A DNA stretch of 64,000 bases from Thermothielavioides terrestris NRRL 8126. Lineage: Eukaryota; Ascomycota; Sordariomycetes; Sordariales; Chaetomiaceae. Below, one piece after another: positions 23,204 to 35,517 of the stretch (position 1 is the first letter of the stretch; each line of letters opens with the position of its first letter). The translations under genes and the position numbers were made by a program. The stretch spans positions 868,001 through 932,000 of the forward strand of contig NC_016461.1 of the NCBI RefSeq assembly GCF_000226115.1, in the 5' to 3' direction. The notes beneath the pieces are model-generated. The model saw nothing but the letters and a program-made list of their open reading frames with translations, was not told the origin of the DNA and made no database searches.

Positions 23204-24525
23204 CTACAACTCGTCCTTCGTAGAGCTACCGTTATCCACATTACTAGCCGTCGCCTGTGGGAGGTAGCCCTCCAAATCCATCCACTCTGCCACAAACGCC
23301 GTCATGATGCGCGCCCAATCCCGAATAGTTGGCACGTCGAGATGGGCACCGTCGTCGTCCATAGTATGCCACACGGCCGGAAAGGGGCTGGGAATGATGT
23401 GTAGGATATCAACCCCGCGCCGCATGAACGGGACATGGTCGTCTTGCACGTAGCCTCTGAAGACTGGAGCGCCTTCCTTCTTACCCTCCGCCAAAAAAGG
23501 CTGTCTAGGTGTCGTCTGCAGCGCCCCCAGCTCCCGCAATCTTCCCTCAATCGTAGCCAAGTGCTGGTACGCCCAGTGAGTGGAAGGAAAATAGGACGGA
23601 ATATGCGGTTCGGGCGCGCCCAGCAAATCCAAAAGTACGAACAGACTGATCGCCTCCAGGGGCGTGGCGAAGCTGCTCCCCGCCGCATATCTCGTGCTCT
23701 CCCACGCTTCGGCCAGCGCCCTGTCCCTTCATTAGCCACCACACCACACCCCAACCCCGCCCTCCTCCCGGATTGCAAGTTCCTGATCAGGAAAAAAACT
23801 CACCGCGACCCGTACAAGCTATCCTCGTCGCTCCACTGCACCCAGGCCTCCTCCCCATCCAGCAGCAGAATCTGCACCCCCTTCTCCTCCTCCAACCCAT
23901 CACCAGCCTCGCCGCGGCTCTCCAGGTCCTGCCACCGCCTGGTCAGCGCCTCGTCCACCGCCCGCGCCACAAACAGCAGCACGGCGCACGGCACCGCGCT
24001 GTCCGTCGCCCCGACGAAGCCCTCCGGCCGGTACAGGCTGTCGTAGTGCGCGGCGAGCGTCAGCCGCGCCACGTCCCCTTCGCCCTGGCCGGCACCATTA
24101 CCACCATCACCACCACCACCGCCGCCGGGCCGGGTCCAGGGCGGGTCGCGACGCAGGATGAGGTTCTGGAAGGGCACCTGGCGGTCGCCGGTGGCGGGCG
24201 TGGCGGCGGTGGTGTTGTGCCACTCGAGCGTCCACGAGGGGTGCAGGTGGGCGCGGACGAAGGAGGCGAAGTGGTGCTGGACGCGGGCGTGGCCGGGCGT
24301 GCCCGGCACGCGGGGCGTCAGCAGCGGGGCGAGGAGGGTGCCGTGGAGGGGGTCGAAGTCCGGGTCCGGGGAGGAAGGGGAAGAGGCTTTGTTGGCTGGG
24401 GGAATGTGGTGCTGGAGTGAATGGTTTGAGAGCAGGGTGTAGCTGAGGGTCGGGGACACGTGGATGGCGAGCAGGACGAACGGGACGAGGATGACGAGGA
24501 GGTCGAAGGTGGAGGGGCTTCTCAT
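23204..24525 (-). CDS. Glutaminyl-peptide cyclotransferase with C-terminal KDEL
   Basis: Two exons, 24525-23804 and 23720-23204, give 412 residues. Residues about 8-28 form a signal peptide or signal anchor (FDLLVILVPFVLLAIHV). The M28-type zinc hydrolase fold is recognisable: AHYDSLYRPEGFVGATDSA supplies an Asp ligand, LLLDGEEAW the Glu pair, and IIPSPFPAVWHTMDDDGAHLD the His ligand. Glutaminyl cyclases convert N-terminal Gln to pyroglutamate on proteins in the secretory pathway. The protein ends SSTKDEL, an ER-retrieval signal, which suggests it modifies cargo in the ER. A Gly/Asp/Asn-rich loop near residue 145 is encoded by a CCA/CCG-like repeat and is probably variable in length. The ATG at 24525 is the first that gives a clean hydrophobic N-terminus. 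Confidence 0.9.
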
Positions 24526-25628
24526 TCTGCGGAGAGGCTGCTGGGCGCAGCTGGTATCCTGTGCAAAGCGCTCAATATCATGCTCGAATAGCAAAATTAT
24601 GTCAACAGACTTCCCAATGTTATAGCATGATGGGTATGTGAGATGTGAGAATCAGTCGTGTGTGAGAGCGAGCCGCAACGTGGACGGAATACCAAATATT
24701 AAGATAGCGATATGTACCTTACATTACATACCACGGCGCGCTGGTCCATCGTCATGAAAACGGTTCGTCGAAGCAAAATACAACTCAACTAGAATGCCTT
24801 GAGCTCTTACCTTTTATGAAATCATCCCTATTCAGCCAGGCTTCCTGCTTAGATGTTCAAAAGATCTTTAGAAATGTCTCATTTAAAATGGTACGGTTAT
24901 GACGCTCCCGTGGTTGAAGGTACTCGACGGACCGTACCGTAGTTTACGAGCATGGAACCGTATTCCGCACACAGGGAGTGTCACAGCCGAACTGTGAACA
25001 TACTGTGCGCCTACTGTACCGAGACTGACAACGCTTTGTAGGCTTTCACTTCTCCCCCTCCCTCTCGATGCTCAACAAGCAATGGCCAGTATTGTTGAAG
25101 AGGTGTTCGACGACACCCCCCCCCCCCTTCCCAAAAAAAAAAAAAAAAAAAGAAAGAAAAAAAAAAGAAAAAAGGGTTGTGAGGTTTGGTTCTTTGGACT
25201 GAGAGAGTTGCTGGTCACCATTGTTCCAGCTCTTTTTCGCGGAGGGAAAAATGTACTGAATAAGTGTTGCGGAATGCGTGCTTGAGTGCGGGTACGGATA
25301 CGCGATACACGGTAACGTTATCCGTACTGCGCGTACTGGAACATCAATCCTGTATTCGTACTGCTTATACGGGATATTTGCACTCCATAGTGGGATGTTC
25401 CAACCATCGTTGGTTCACTGTTGGTCTGTTGATGTGCCGCCGGAAGCTCGGCCTTTGGCTACACAGCCGCCCAGTCCACGCAACCAGCGCCGCAACCAGC
25501 TCGTGCGTTGGAAGCGGCTGCGCCGGGATGACTTGGAGTAAGACTGCTGGGAGGATTTAACTATTGGTTTGTGCTTCACGTTCTTCTCTATCCCATACTG
25601 TGTGATCTAGCAGACTAGTTAGCTGCGC
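24526..25628. other. Divergent promoter region with homopolymer runs
   Basis: Lies between two divergent genes. A C-run followed by A-runs (about 25117-25175) is low-complexity DNA. Several GTAC/CGGAATAC-type short motifs recur near 24690, 24960 and 25320. No gene is called. Confidence 0.5.
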
Positions 25629-27811
25629 ATGAACATGGACACCACTAAACATCCGCCAGCAACGCCGTCATCGGCAGCCGTGGCCGTAGCCCCAGCATCG
25701 CCGCCGTCGACCGATCCGCCGAGTCCGAGCTCGAGTTCGATCCAGCTGAGACGCCCGGATCCGCAAGCGTCGGCCGACAGCCACCAGAAGTATTTGAACT
25801 CACTGGCTCTGCCAACCAAGGAGGAATTCGCCCACATTGCCAACGTGCAGGCTGAGCGAGAGGCCGAGCAGAAGAAACGGCGCCATCGGGAGCGCGAGCG
25901 CGAGCGACAGCAACAGCAACAGCAACAGCGCCAGAGCCTCGACCGTGCCGTCGCGTCTGACGCCGACTCGAGCTTACAACATGCCCGCCCCACCAGGTTC
26001 AGCTTCGGTCGCAAAGCTAGCGCCGGTGCCAGCGACGATGGTCTCCGCGCCGAAGCCGCCACTGTCATCCAGCGCACCTACCGTGGCTACCGCGCCCGCC
26101 GAGAGTTGAAGGGCCTGGGCATTGACGCCTCGACCCGCTGGGTCCATGCTGTCCGGGAGGCCCAGTGGAGGGACATGGTCACTCCCCGCGCCCGCGGTTC
26201 GGTGTCCTCAGGCCTTGACAGCCGTCCGTCCACGGCGCGCCAGAACTGGAAGAAGGTGTCCACCATCGCTCGTCACGCCGGGAACGACCTGGATGCCGAC
26301 CAATCGAGCAGCTCCTCCTCTTCCTGGTCATCCTCCGATTCCGACTCCGCCTCGAACGGACGCAAGAAGACATCCGAGCAGAAGGAGCAGGAGCGCAAGC
26401 GGAAGGAGGAGGCCAAAGCCCGCCGCAAACAAGCGGCCAGGACGATGGCGCTGCAATACTTCCTCGAGATGGTCGATCTGAAGCATCGCTACGGCGTCAA
26501 TCTGCGCGTCTACCATGAAGAATGGAAGCGCGCCGACACCAACGAGAACTTCTTCTACTGGCTCGACTATGGCGAGGGCAAAAACCTCGACACCGACGCC
26601 TGCCCGCGCGAGCGCCTCGAGCGGGAGCGGGTGCGCTATCTCTCGCGCGAGGAGCGGCAGTACTACCTCGTCAAAGTTGATGATGAGGGCCGCCTCTGTT
26701 GGGCCAAGAACGGCGCCCGGATCGATACCTCGGAGAAGTGGAAGGATTCGATCCACGGCATCGTCCCCAGCGACGATCCCACACCTGCGTACGCCCCGCT
26801 CTCTGAAAACCAGACAGCGTTACTAGGCGACACGTCCACCGACCCCGAGATGTCCTCGCGCCCGTCCTCGTCTAGCTCGTCCTCCTCCTCTACCGACTCA
26901 CGGCGCTACAGGGACCCCTCGGTTACCGCATCCAAGAAGATCTCCCACCATCTCTCAGGCGCTACCGTCCTTAACATGCTCCTCCGCAAGACTGTCCGCA
27001 AAAACACGTGGATCTTTGTCGCCGACACGTCCTTCCGGCTGTACGTCGGCATCAAGAACAGCGGCGCATTCCAGCACTCTTCTTTTCTGGTAGGTGCTGT
27101 CCCGTTAGTTATAAGAGCGAAAACTCGCAGGAAGACGGGAGCGAGAGAAAAAGAGAACTGACGCAGCACCTGTGACCACGACCACAGCAAGGCTCCCGCA
27201 TCTCCGCCGCCGGTCTGATCCGCATCCGCGACGGCCGCTTGATGTCCCTGTCCCCGTTGAGCGGCCACTACCGCCCGCCGACCAGCAACTTCCGCGCCTT
27301 CGTCAGGTCGCTCAAAGAGGCCGGCGTCGACATGAGCCACATGAGCGTGAGCAAGAGCTACGCCGTGCTCGTCGGCCTGGAGACGTACGTCAAGGTGCGC
27401 AAGAAGGCCAAGGACATCGTCGACAAGGTCAAGCACCACGGGAAGGCGGAGCCACAGGAGGACATCCTGGCGGTGCCGCGGAGCAGGAAGACGACGTCGA
27501 CGTCGATGTCGACGCTGGCGGACGAGGCTGAACTCGCGCACACGCAAATGACCCCTTCCCGTCCCGCCGGGGCCAGCCCATGTCCGCGTACAGGGCTGGA
27601 AACGGCCGAGAACGACGACGGGCCACAGCCAGCGCTGTCCCCAGTCCCCGAACACGAGAGCCCAGAACAGAACGACGAACAACAACACAAAAGAGAAAAA
27701 GAAAGCGAGGAGGAGAAGATGCGCGAGGAAAACAGACTCGCTGTCGAGGTCGTGCAAAAGCTGGGCCTCGGCACCGGCCTGCCTGAGCCCAAGGGGCAAA
27801 AAGGGGGTTGA
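25629..27811 (+). CDS. IQ-motif calmodulin-binding protein, IQM-like
   Basis: Two exons, 25629-27089 and 27188-27811 (98-bp intron), give 694 residues. The N-terminus is Ser/Pro/Gln-rich with a charged RERERERQQQQQQQRQ run. An IQ motif at about residues 140-158 (AATVIQRTYRGYRARRELKG) should bind calmodulin. The conserved core begins near residue 275 with ALQYFLEMVDLKHRYGVNLR. It continues with ENFFYWLDYGEGKNLD, CPRERLERERVRYLS and WKDSIHGIVPS, and resumes after a Ser-rich linker with TWIFVADTSFRLYVGIK and the exon-2 segment ISAAGLIRIRDGRLMSLSP. This core resembles the plant and fungal IQM family, whose molecular activity is poorly defined. The C-terminus is acidic and disordered. A second in-frame ATG two codons downstream is equally possible as start. 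Confidence 0.85.
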
Positions 27812-28655
27812 CACTGGCCCGCCGAGCCACGTCTCTTGCCCGGATGGATGTCGTTCCATAGAACTGCTCACAGCCTCCAGTGCCTCACTGCTCCCTGCTT
27901 GGGTTGGTTCATAGCCCCGATTCACATTCAAAGCTGCTTGATATATGATGTTGAGATACCTCCCCTCTGCTCATCGGTAGTCCGGACACTCGTTTCCAGT
28001 CGAAGCTTGCAGGTCGCACCAACACCCTTTTCGCGAACCTGCTCCCGCTGAATGTCTCACTCGATTTGAACACTTGTCGCAAACAGAGAGAGCCTTTAAG
28101 TTTCGTCGATTCGAGAAAGACGTCGGTTAGGGGTCGTCAACTTGTCTTGACCTAATAATCTAACATAATCCCACACGTCTATTCAGAACCGGGTCAACCC
28201 CCGAGTGTAGTCAGTCATCCAGGCGGAACTTTTTTATCTCTATTTTCCAACCAAAAAATCTAAGCTCATGTCTAAACCACCGGAAGTTCCCCCATACCCC
28301 GACAAAACCACAGCGCATTTTTTTCTTTCCCTTCTAGTCTATTTTATTGCCCTCCGAGACATTCCCTTCTCATCACCGCCCACGTCTAAACCACAGCAGT
28401 GCTACGCCTCTATGATGAGCCAAGCCCAGCCAACAACGAGAAAGAGAACAAACAAGCCGGCGACGCAATCGCCAGCTATATGCATCCACATGCATAATAA
28501 GAGAACAAGGGGTAACATGGTAAGAATGGCCAACCTTGATCCAGTAATGAGAAGAGAAAGAAAAAAGAAAGAGAAAGAGAAAGTAATAAGAAGAAAGAAA
28601 AAAAAAAAAAAAAAAAGTCAGAACGAGGGGGCGAAACAAAGACATAAGCATCCGC
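27812..28655. other. Convergent 3' intergenic region with purine-rich tract
   Basis: Separates two genes that end towards each other. A purine-only tract with an 18-A run lies at about 28550-28620. No gene seen. Confidence 0.5.
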
Positions 28656-31600
28656 TCAACTCCCTGAACCTGAACCAGACAAGGATCTCACCGCCAAAGC
28701 AGCCGGCTCACTCTTGGACTGCACCCTCCTCGAGTAACGAGGATATCTCGCGCCCTCGTCGCTCCCCTCAGCCGAGCAAGAGTCAGTCGACAAGCCAAGC
28801 CCATCCGGCAACTCGCGCTCATCCTCCATCGTACTGCTCGTTTCCCTTGCCCCGGCCCGTACCGCGCTCCTTGTTGTTCTTGTCCGAGTCGAGCCGCAAT
28901 CGTCTCCCGTATCTTCCCCTCTCTCTTCTTCACCCTCCCTCTCTTGCTGGTCCTCCGTGCTGGAATCAGCCATCCGAAACTGCCGCCCGCAGCTCGGTCG
29001 GACCGGAAATCCAGCCTGCGAGAGCGGCAGCGGAACCGGCGAAGGCGCTGGCTGGAACAGGGAAGTGGCATAGTGCGCTGGCATCATGAACACCGGTGAA
29101 GCAGCATAGAAGACGTGATGTGGGGTGGGCGGGGGTGCGGCGGGGACGGGCAGAAGGGGACTTGCGAGGCGGCGGTAATTGTCAAAGAAGCCGTCCATTG
29201 AATGATGGGGCTGATCTCTGGCTAGGCTCGAAGAAGGGCCGAGAGAGCCGGTGGTGGTAGTGGTGGTAGTGGTGATGGTGGTGGTGGTGTCGGCGGCGGC
29301 GGCGGCAGCGATGGCGGCAGAGCGGGGTGTGAATGCCGGTGCGCCGGGGTTGAGCTGCGAGGCCTGCCGGAAGGGGGTTGTATTAGACGGCGGCGGGCTG
29401 GGTAGAAACGCACGGCCAGAGTATGTATGTGATATCGTGGATAATAATACACATGCATGCTTTGGACGGGTTTCTACCGCTCATACCTCTTTCTTGTGGG
29501 CCGGGGTATTGGGCTGGGCGTTTGGCTTGCCGTTGGCTTCCGCGGTGCTGTTGGAGTCCTTGGCCTGGCCGTTTGCCTGGGCATTGGCTTGGCCGTTCAA
29601 CGTCGGGGGGGATTTGACCTTGGCGAGCTCTGAGCTGGTCGCCTCGGCAGTCAGGTCGTTCACGATGCTGAGGGCTTTTCGCCCCTTGCCGGCATGCTTA
29701 TTATTATCCTCGCGCGGCTCCTTGTCCTTGGGCTTGACAAAGATCTGCTTGGACCACAGCTCTGCGTACTTTCCGTCTGCCCGGATCAGGTCCTCGTGGC
29801 TGCCTTGCTCGACGATCTCGCCTCCGGTGACGACGATGATGCGATCGGCGTTCATGATGGTGGACAAGCGGTGTCTACGACTTTGTCAGTTCAGGCTTGT
29901 CACAAGATGCACATCGTTTCCACTTACGCGACAATAAACGTTGTTCGGCCCTCGCAGAGCCTGCGCAAAGCCTCCTGGATCTTCTGTTCGGTCTCCGTGT
30001 CCACCGCACTGGTGGCCTCATCGAGCAAGACAATCGAAGGCCGCTTCAGGATGGCGCGAGCAATCGCCACACGCTGCAACTCGCCCCCTGACAGTTTCAC
30101 GCCACGTTCTCCGACCCTCGTTTGGTATCCTACCCACCATCATCATCAGTCTAGCTCGCAGGCGTGGGTGGAGAACAAACGTACCGTCAGAGAAGGTCAA
30201 GATTTGGTCGTGAATGCTGGCAGCTTTGCAAGCCTCGTATACTTCCTCGTCAGTCGCAGTGAGCTTGGCGTACCGGACGTTGTTCATGATGGTGTCGTCA
30301 AAGAGAACCGGGGCCTGCGGCACAACTCCAATCTGCGCGCGAAGACTGACGGGGACTTTTGTCAGCACACTGCACCTACCGCTCTAGTTCAAATTTCAAG
30401 AAGATATTTTACCTGTAGAGATCAACATCCCGGATATCCTGGCCATCAATCTCGATGGAGCCTTGTGTGACGTCGTAGAACCGGTCCAAAAGCTTCAGGA
30501 TGGTGGACTTGCCGGCTCCGGTAGCGCCCACAAAGGCCACCGTCATGCCGGGCTTCGCGGTGAACTGGATGTCCTTCAAGATCTCTTTCTTCTTGTCGTA
30601 CGAGAAGTAAACGTGGTCGAAACGCACTTCGCCGCCCTTGAATCGCAGGGGAGGTGCGCCCTCCTTGTTGAGAACGCTTGGCTTGGTCTGCATGATTTCC
30701 AGAAGCTGCTCGGCTTGGAGGAGATCCCTCGAGATGCTCTTGCCTAGACTGGCAAAGAATGTGAGCGGCGCAACAAGCTGGCCCCAATACGTCAGGAGCA
30801 TGATGAAGTCGCCAGCAGTGGCCTGGCCGTGCGTGACCTGGTACACGACCAGGAAGGCACCGGCGATCAGGCCGCAGAGCAGCACTAAGAACTGAAAGGC
30901 GTAGGCGAGAACGTAGCCAAAGTAGACCTTCTGCGTCTTGTCGACGCGATCCTTGACCGCCACCGAATAGCGGGCCTCTTCGTGCCCGATCTGGTTGAAG
31001 CTCGCGACCGTCGACCAGCCCTGGATGCCCGCCTGGCGGACGTAGTGCTCCCTGTACCACGAGCCAACCTCGTTCCGGCGAGCCGTCTTGAGCGCCGCAA
31101 TCATGCGGGTGGCAATGTACATGAAGACCGCGGCGGTAGCGATTGTGATGAAGCCCTCGTACGGCCCTAGAGTCGCAGACAGATACAGGAAGGCAACGAC
31201 CATGTCGATGAGCATCGGCACGGCGCGGAAGCAGATGGACTCGAGGATGTTGGAGATGCTCTGACCGCACGATATCGCCATCATGATGTCGGAGGAGCTC
31301 TTGGAATCGTGAAAGTCGGACGAGAGGTTGAGAACATGGGAATAGGCGGCAGTGCTTATGGCATCGAAAGAGTAGAACTCGACCGGGATCCACAGCCACT
31401 GGCGCAAGAGCGAGAGGCCAGCCTCCGAGGCCACCAGCTTGAGACCGGCGAAGATGAGAACCTCGGTCCAGGGGTTTCTGTGGTTGGTACCCGACAGGCT
31501 GTCCATGATGATGCCCATCTGCCGCGGGATGAGGACGTTGAGGAAGTTCATGGCAAGTAGACAGAAGCCCACCAAAACGACACGGAGCTGGAGCGAGCGG

Positions 31601-32566
31601 TTGTTTACCGGCCATATGTAGGGGAAGAAAACCTAGATACGTTACGTTCGTAAATGATGCTATGGCGACCGGAGGGGGAACGTAGTAGAGCGGAAGCGCG
31701 CTTTAAGGAAAACGTACCAGAAAGCTCTTGGCATATGTGAGCCAATTCCCCTTCTCCTTGAGCCTCTTTTCCATCTTCTCGCTGGCTTGGCGTTGGCGCC
31801 TCTCGTAGGGGTTCTCGTCGTCGTCGGTATCGGAAGACTGGTTGCTGTCCGTTGAGGCATCCGAGGTCCCTCCGTAGCCGTCCTGCTGCGTGGCAGCGGA
31901 CTGATCATCCGAGTCAGAGTCGTGGCTGGCATGACTATGGCCATTGCCGTTGGCCTTGAGCAGGCTTTGTCGCTCGGAATCGGTGCCCTTCTCCAGCCGC
32001 GAGCTGCGGTTCCCTTCGAAGTAGCAGGCCAATGCCAGGATGACGGCGAGATATCTCGTGGCGACGAGCGAAATGTCGAAGAAGCCGACTACATCGAGCG
32101 GCTCGTTGGGGCGGACCATGAACGACAGGGACGCAACGACCGGCTCCAAGACGAGGGCCACGCCGAAGCAGCCCATGTACGGATACCACACCGGATTGGC
32201 CGTGTCAGAGAGCCCAGCAAGCACAACGCCAAAGACCAGGGCGCTCGACATCAGGCCGATCACGGTATCCTGCTCGGCGAGTGGGAATATGTGACGTACA
32301 AGGCCCTGGATGCCCAGGACAAGGAGCTGGGCGAAGTAGGTGACAATGACAAGCGTGAGGAGCCACGTGATGGCGCGCCGACGCGGGTGGGCTCGATCTG
32401 CGGACTTGGTCTGCAAGGTGCAGACGGCGATTGTGGAGGTGAGGACGTAGTAGGCAAACACAGCGGTCGGATAGGCGTAATGCAGGCTGGACAGGACCTG
32501 GCGCAACGGCATCCCGACGGCGCGCTCGGCCGTCGCGCCTGCGTCGGATAGACCGGCTATGGCCAT
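28656..32566 (-). CDS. hmt1: Hmt1-type ABC half-transporter with predicted C-terminal PAM2-like motif
   Basis: Exons: 32566-31718, 31632-30413, 30345-30185, 30129-29928, 29874-29487 and 29363-28656, giving 1175 residues. An N-terminal multi-helix extension and acidic linker precede one six-helix ABC membrane domain and one nucleotide-binding domain. The latter shows Walker [10 protein letters not shown], signature LSGGELQR, Walker B IVLLDEAT and the H-loop HRLST. This layout matches fungal Hmt1/ATM-type half-transporters of vacuolar or mitochondrial membranes; Hmt1 exports thiol or metal conjugates into the vacuole. Without the last splice, exon 5 ends at a TGA (29481-29483), giving 941 residues. 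A GTATGA donor at 29486 and CAG acceptor at 29364 preserve frame, remove that stop and add [13 protein letters not shown], a good PAM2 match for binding the poly(A)-binding protein MLLE domain. The ATG at 32566 is the first in frame. The distal C-terminus is least certain. Confidence 0.85.
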
Positions 32567-35147
32567 GGTGCAGGGCACTTGATGTTGCTGTGCGTGTTTG
32601 CTGGAGAAAGAGGGAGATCAGGTTGGGGTCGGGGTCAATCTGAGTATTGCGTCGGATTCTGCTTCAGGTCGGCCAAGACCTGTTGCGTGACGAGGTGCTA
32701 CCTCCTAGGCCCTATGCAGCAACGGGGAACCCGGGGCTCGCGGGGCACAAGCACCGCGATGAGAGCCTGCCGTTAGGTATTGGAAGTTGTTGCCCTGGAT
32801 GCGTGGTTCCAGGTTTGGCCGAAGTCGCGCCCGGGTGGGCTCACTGCAGTGCGGTTGAGGCTTCCTCAAGTGAGACAAACACCGTCCTCCCTTCCACGCC
32901 AATGAACCGCAGCGGTGCCTAATGCCCCTGGCTTCACCAAAGGCGACTTGTCCCTTCCCAGCAGTCACCCTTAGCTGAGCAGTGAAAATGGAAAGAGCAC
33001 CCGCCGCTGCCAAGCCCTGGAGGGTGCTGATATCACAACAGCACCCAGCAGTGGACCTGGAGCAAGGCTGGCGGGTCCCGTTCTGCCGTCCTTCACACCA
33101 CGACGACAAGACTCAAGGTGCGCCACTAACAGCTTCGGGCAAAGAAGAAACGGAGCAGTCGTTTTCAGACACAAGGCAGTGGCACGAGGGACAGCGACTC
33201 AAAGATCCATACTCCGGTTCCGATCGGAGCTTATGTCGCGACAGGTGCGAGGTCGCAAAGAGTCGGATGCTTGCCTGCCTTCCACGCAGGGTCCCGCCGT
33301 CTGTTGCCAGTTGCGGTCGGGACTGGACACTCACACACCAGATGAATGCACCGTCTTTGTTCCGCCAAGGGAGCTTCTGATGTAATATGTCAGCAGGCAC
33401 AGTGCTGGAGAAGGAGGGGTGATGGTTACCTCTGCTCGGTGTCCTTGGGGTTCGCAGCACAAGAGCTTGGACCAGAAGCAACGGGCCGGGGGACACAGCT
33501 ATGAAAGCTTGGTGTCCCAGAGATCGGAACAGATTAACGGGCAAAGTGGATTACCTGCAAGAGGAGTGAAAGTCAATAATTTTGTCCCAACACGTGAGTG
33601 GCAAGGCGCTCTAGGCAGGGCAAGGTGTAAGGCTGACCGAGCGCGGTGTGTAGGGCGCGCTTGTTGGTTGGTGGGCGTCTAGAAGACTGCCTGGCCTTGC
33701 AAACGGGCCCTCCGTAGCATCGACTAGGCAAGGCAGCCAAGGCAGATGACTGACAATGACAGCTCAGACCCGGGATGCTGTGCAGTGAGTTACCAGTGAG
33801 TAAGTGGGAGCCCAGTTGCGGTACAGAGTACAGGAAGTGAGAGTCTCACTCCCACGCTGTGTCCCAAAGGACTGGGTCTGCTGATGTTATCCCTCCACCA
33901 AGGAAGGTATCTGACCACCAAGTGGTCGACGGGGTGGGCGGAGTAATGTGGCCAGCTTAGTCGTGCACGTCAGCATCGGCACAGCAACGTGTGTACGGAT
34001 TACAGGTAAATATTTGTTCGTGTGGGTGAGCCGACGCCGTCCTCAAAAACTACCAGAGACATTGGTTGGAAGAATCTGTTACCCTCGTGATCGCTTGCTG
34101 GCATGGACGAGACGGTGGGAGACGGGGGCCACACGCCGGAAGGCGTTAGCACAACCCCAAGCGTTGGCGGCAAGCTACAGTCCCTTGCCGCCAGCCAACT
34201 GTTCGACAACGGCGGTGAGGATGGACCCTTGCTGCCGCTCGTGCCCGATAGTTATTTTCTTCCGACTCCGACTCCGAGCCGCGGACCGAGATAGGTTCGG
34301 ATGCATTCCGTATGTACTGTACAATACACTTCACAACTGTCGGGGTGGGAAACCACAACACCACACTCCACTGCCGTAACAGCGACCAGGAAACGTGGAA
34401 ATCGGCGTCTGATTCGTTTCCACAGTGGCGGACAATATGCCTGCCTGCATAGGTTGGAAAAGCGAGCTGCGTCATTCCTTGTAGTTGATGTGCAACTTAA
34501 AAATCTTGACAGGCCAATCAGTCATGGGAGTAACACTTGCAGCGCCGCCATCGAGCACGGCAACCGGATTGACCAAGCTTGTGTCACCCCAAAAGGCCCG
34601 AGCAGCAATGCGGCAGAGGTGCGTCTCTAGTGTAGTGTAGGTGCGACTTGTTGGCTGCATGGTGGCGTCCGGTTTGGACCCAGAAAAAGTTATCGCGAGA
34701 GCAGAAGTTGGGATTCTGTCGCAACGAGCCAAGATCGTGTGCTTGGAACAACAGTCTTTTGACTCTGCAGCCATTACAGAGCCAAACGGCGATCTCCCCA
34801 GTAACTCTTCCGTGTTGCACCCCCGCAGGTGCACAATTCCCTATTACCTAGTTACCTACTACTACTTCAGTAACATCGTCGTTGAGAGGTAGGCTGACCA
34901 GTGGGGAGGCAGCCCGCTCGTAGGCGAAGCCCAGTTTTAGTCCTTCTCTATTCCGTACTCCGTACTTGGCAGTGGCTTATCCAAACCCTTTCCTTACACC
35001 AAGGACGCAAGCCAGCATAACTACCTGAACATTAGATATGATGATGCAGCATTCAAGTGAGACACAGACTCGCTGCCAAGCCAATATGGTCAGCGTGGGA
35101 TCATGTGTTTTGAGGAGGGGGTACCTTAGGTTCCCAATGTAAGATGT
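32567..35147. other. 2.6-kb intergenic region left of the transposon complex
   Basis: Only short motif-free frames on both strands. GC content is normal up to about 35.1 kb. A CCGTACTCCGTACT motif near 34953 belongs to the dispersed intergenic family. I see no RNA gene. Confidence 0.5.
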
Positions 35148-35186
35148 TACCCGAGGGCTGAAGGAAAAGTGGGGATTTTCGCAGCC

Positions 35187-35517
35187 CTCTCTCCTTCCAG
35201 GAGAGAGGGGAACAAAATCCTGGGACAGACCGTTTAAAATGGGACAGCACTAACTACTAACCCTGACCCTAAGAAAATTAGCCACATATAACCCTAACCC
35301 TAAAGTAAAAAAAACTAAAATTGAAAAATAAAGAGCTATTATATCTAAAAATATATTCTTAAAGTTTTATTATTTTTAGAAAAGTGGTTGTTGAGATATT
35401 TGAAGTTTCATATCTTGCTAACAGATTTGGTGTACCTAAGTTTCAGTGCGTTGGAGATTGTCCTATAAAAACATGCTGTCCTAGGATTTTGTTCCCCTCT
35501 CTCCTAGAAGGAGAGAG
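35187..35517. mobile_element. 331-bp MITE inside the left arm of the MULE-like element
   Basis: Arms of about 41 bp pair with each other: CTCTCTCCTTCCAGGAGAGA then GGGGAACAAAATCC at the left, and the inverted copy at 35476-35517. It has no coding capacity. Its insertion splits the host inverted repeat, because the CCTTAAAGAGG-type sequence resumes right after it. The ends themselves form a small hairpin (CTCTCTCC/GGAGAGAG). It carries telomere-like repeats. Confidence 0.75.
35257..35304 (-). repeat. Interstitial telomere-like repeats (TTAGGG type)
   Basis: CTAACCCTGACCCTAAG and, 15 bp on, ATAACCCTAACCCTAAAG. These are four or five near-perfect copies of CCCTAA, the complement of the TTAGGG telomere repeat usual in filamentous ascomycetes. 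They lie within the MITE, not at a chromosome end. Confidence 0.8.

Noticed and set aside
26906..27931. 341-codon minus-strand open frame
   Set aside because: Antisense shadow of the IQM-like gene.
29222..29458. Minus-strand frame beginning [10 protein letters not shown] with a long Pro run
   Set aside because: Overlaps the last intron and exon of the ABC transporter in another frame. The alternative frame carries the PAM2-like motif and splices cleanly to the transporter.
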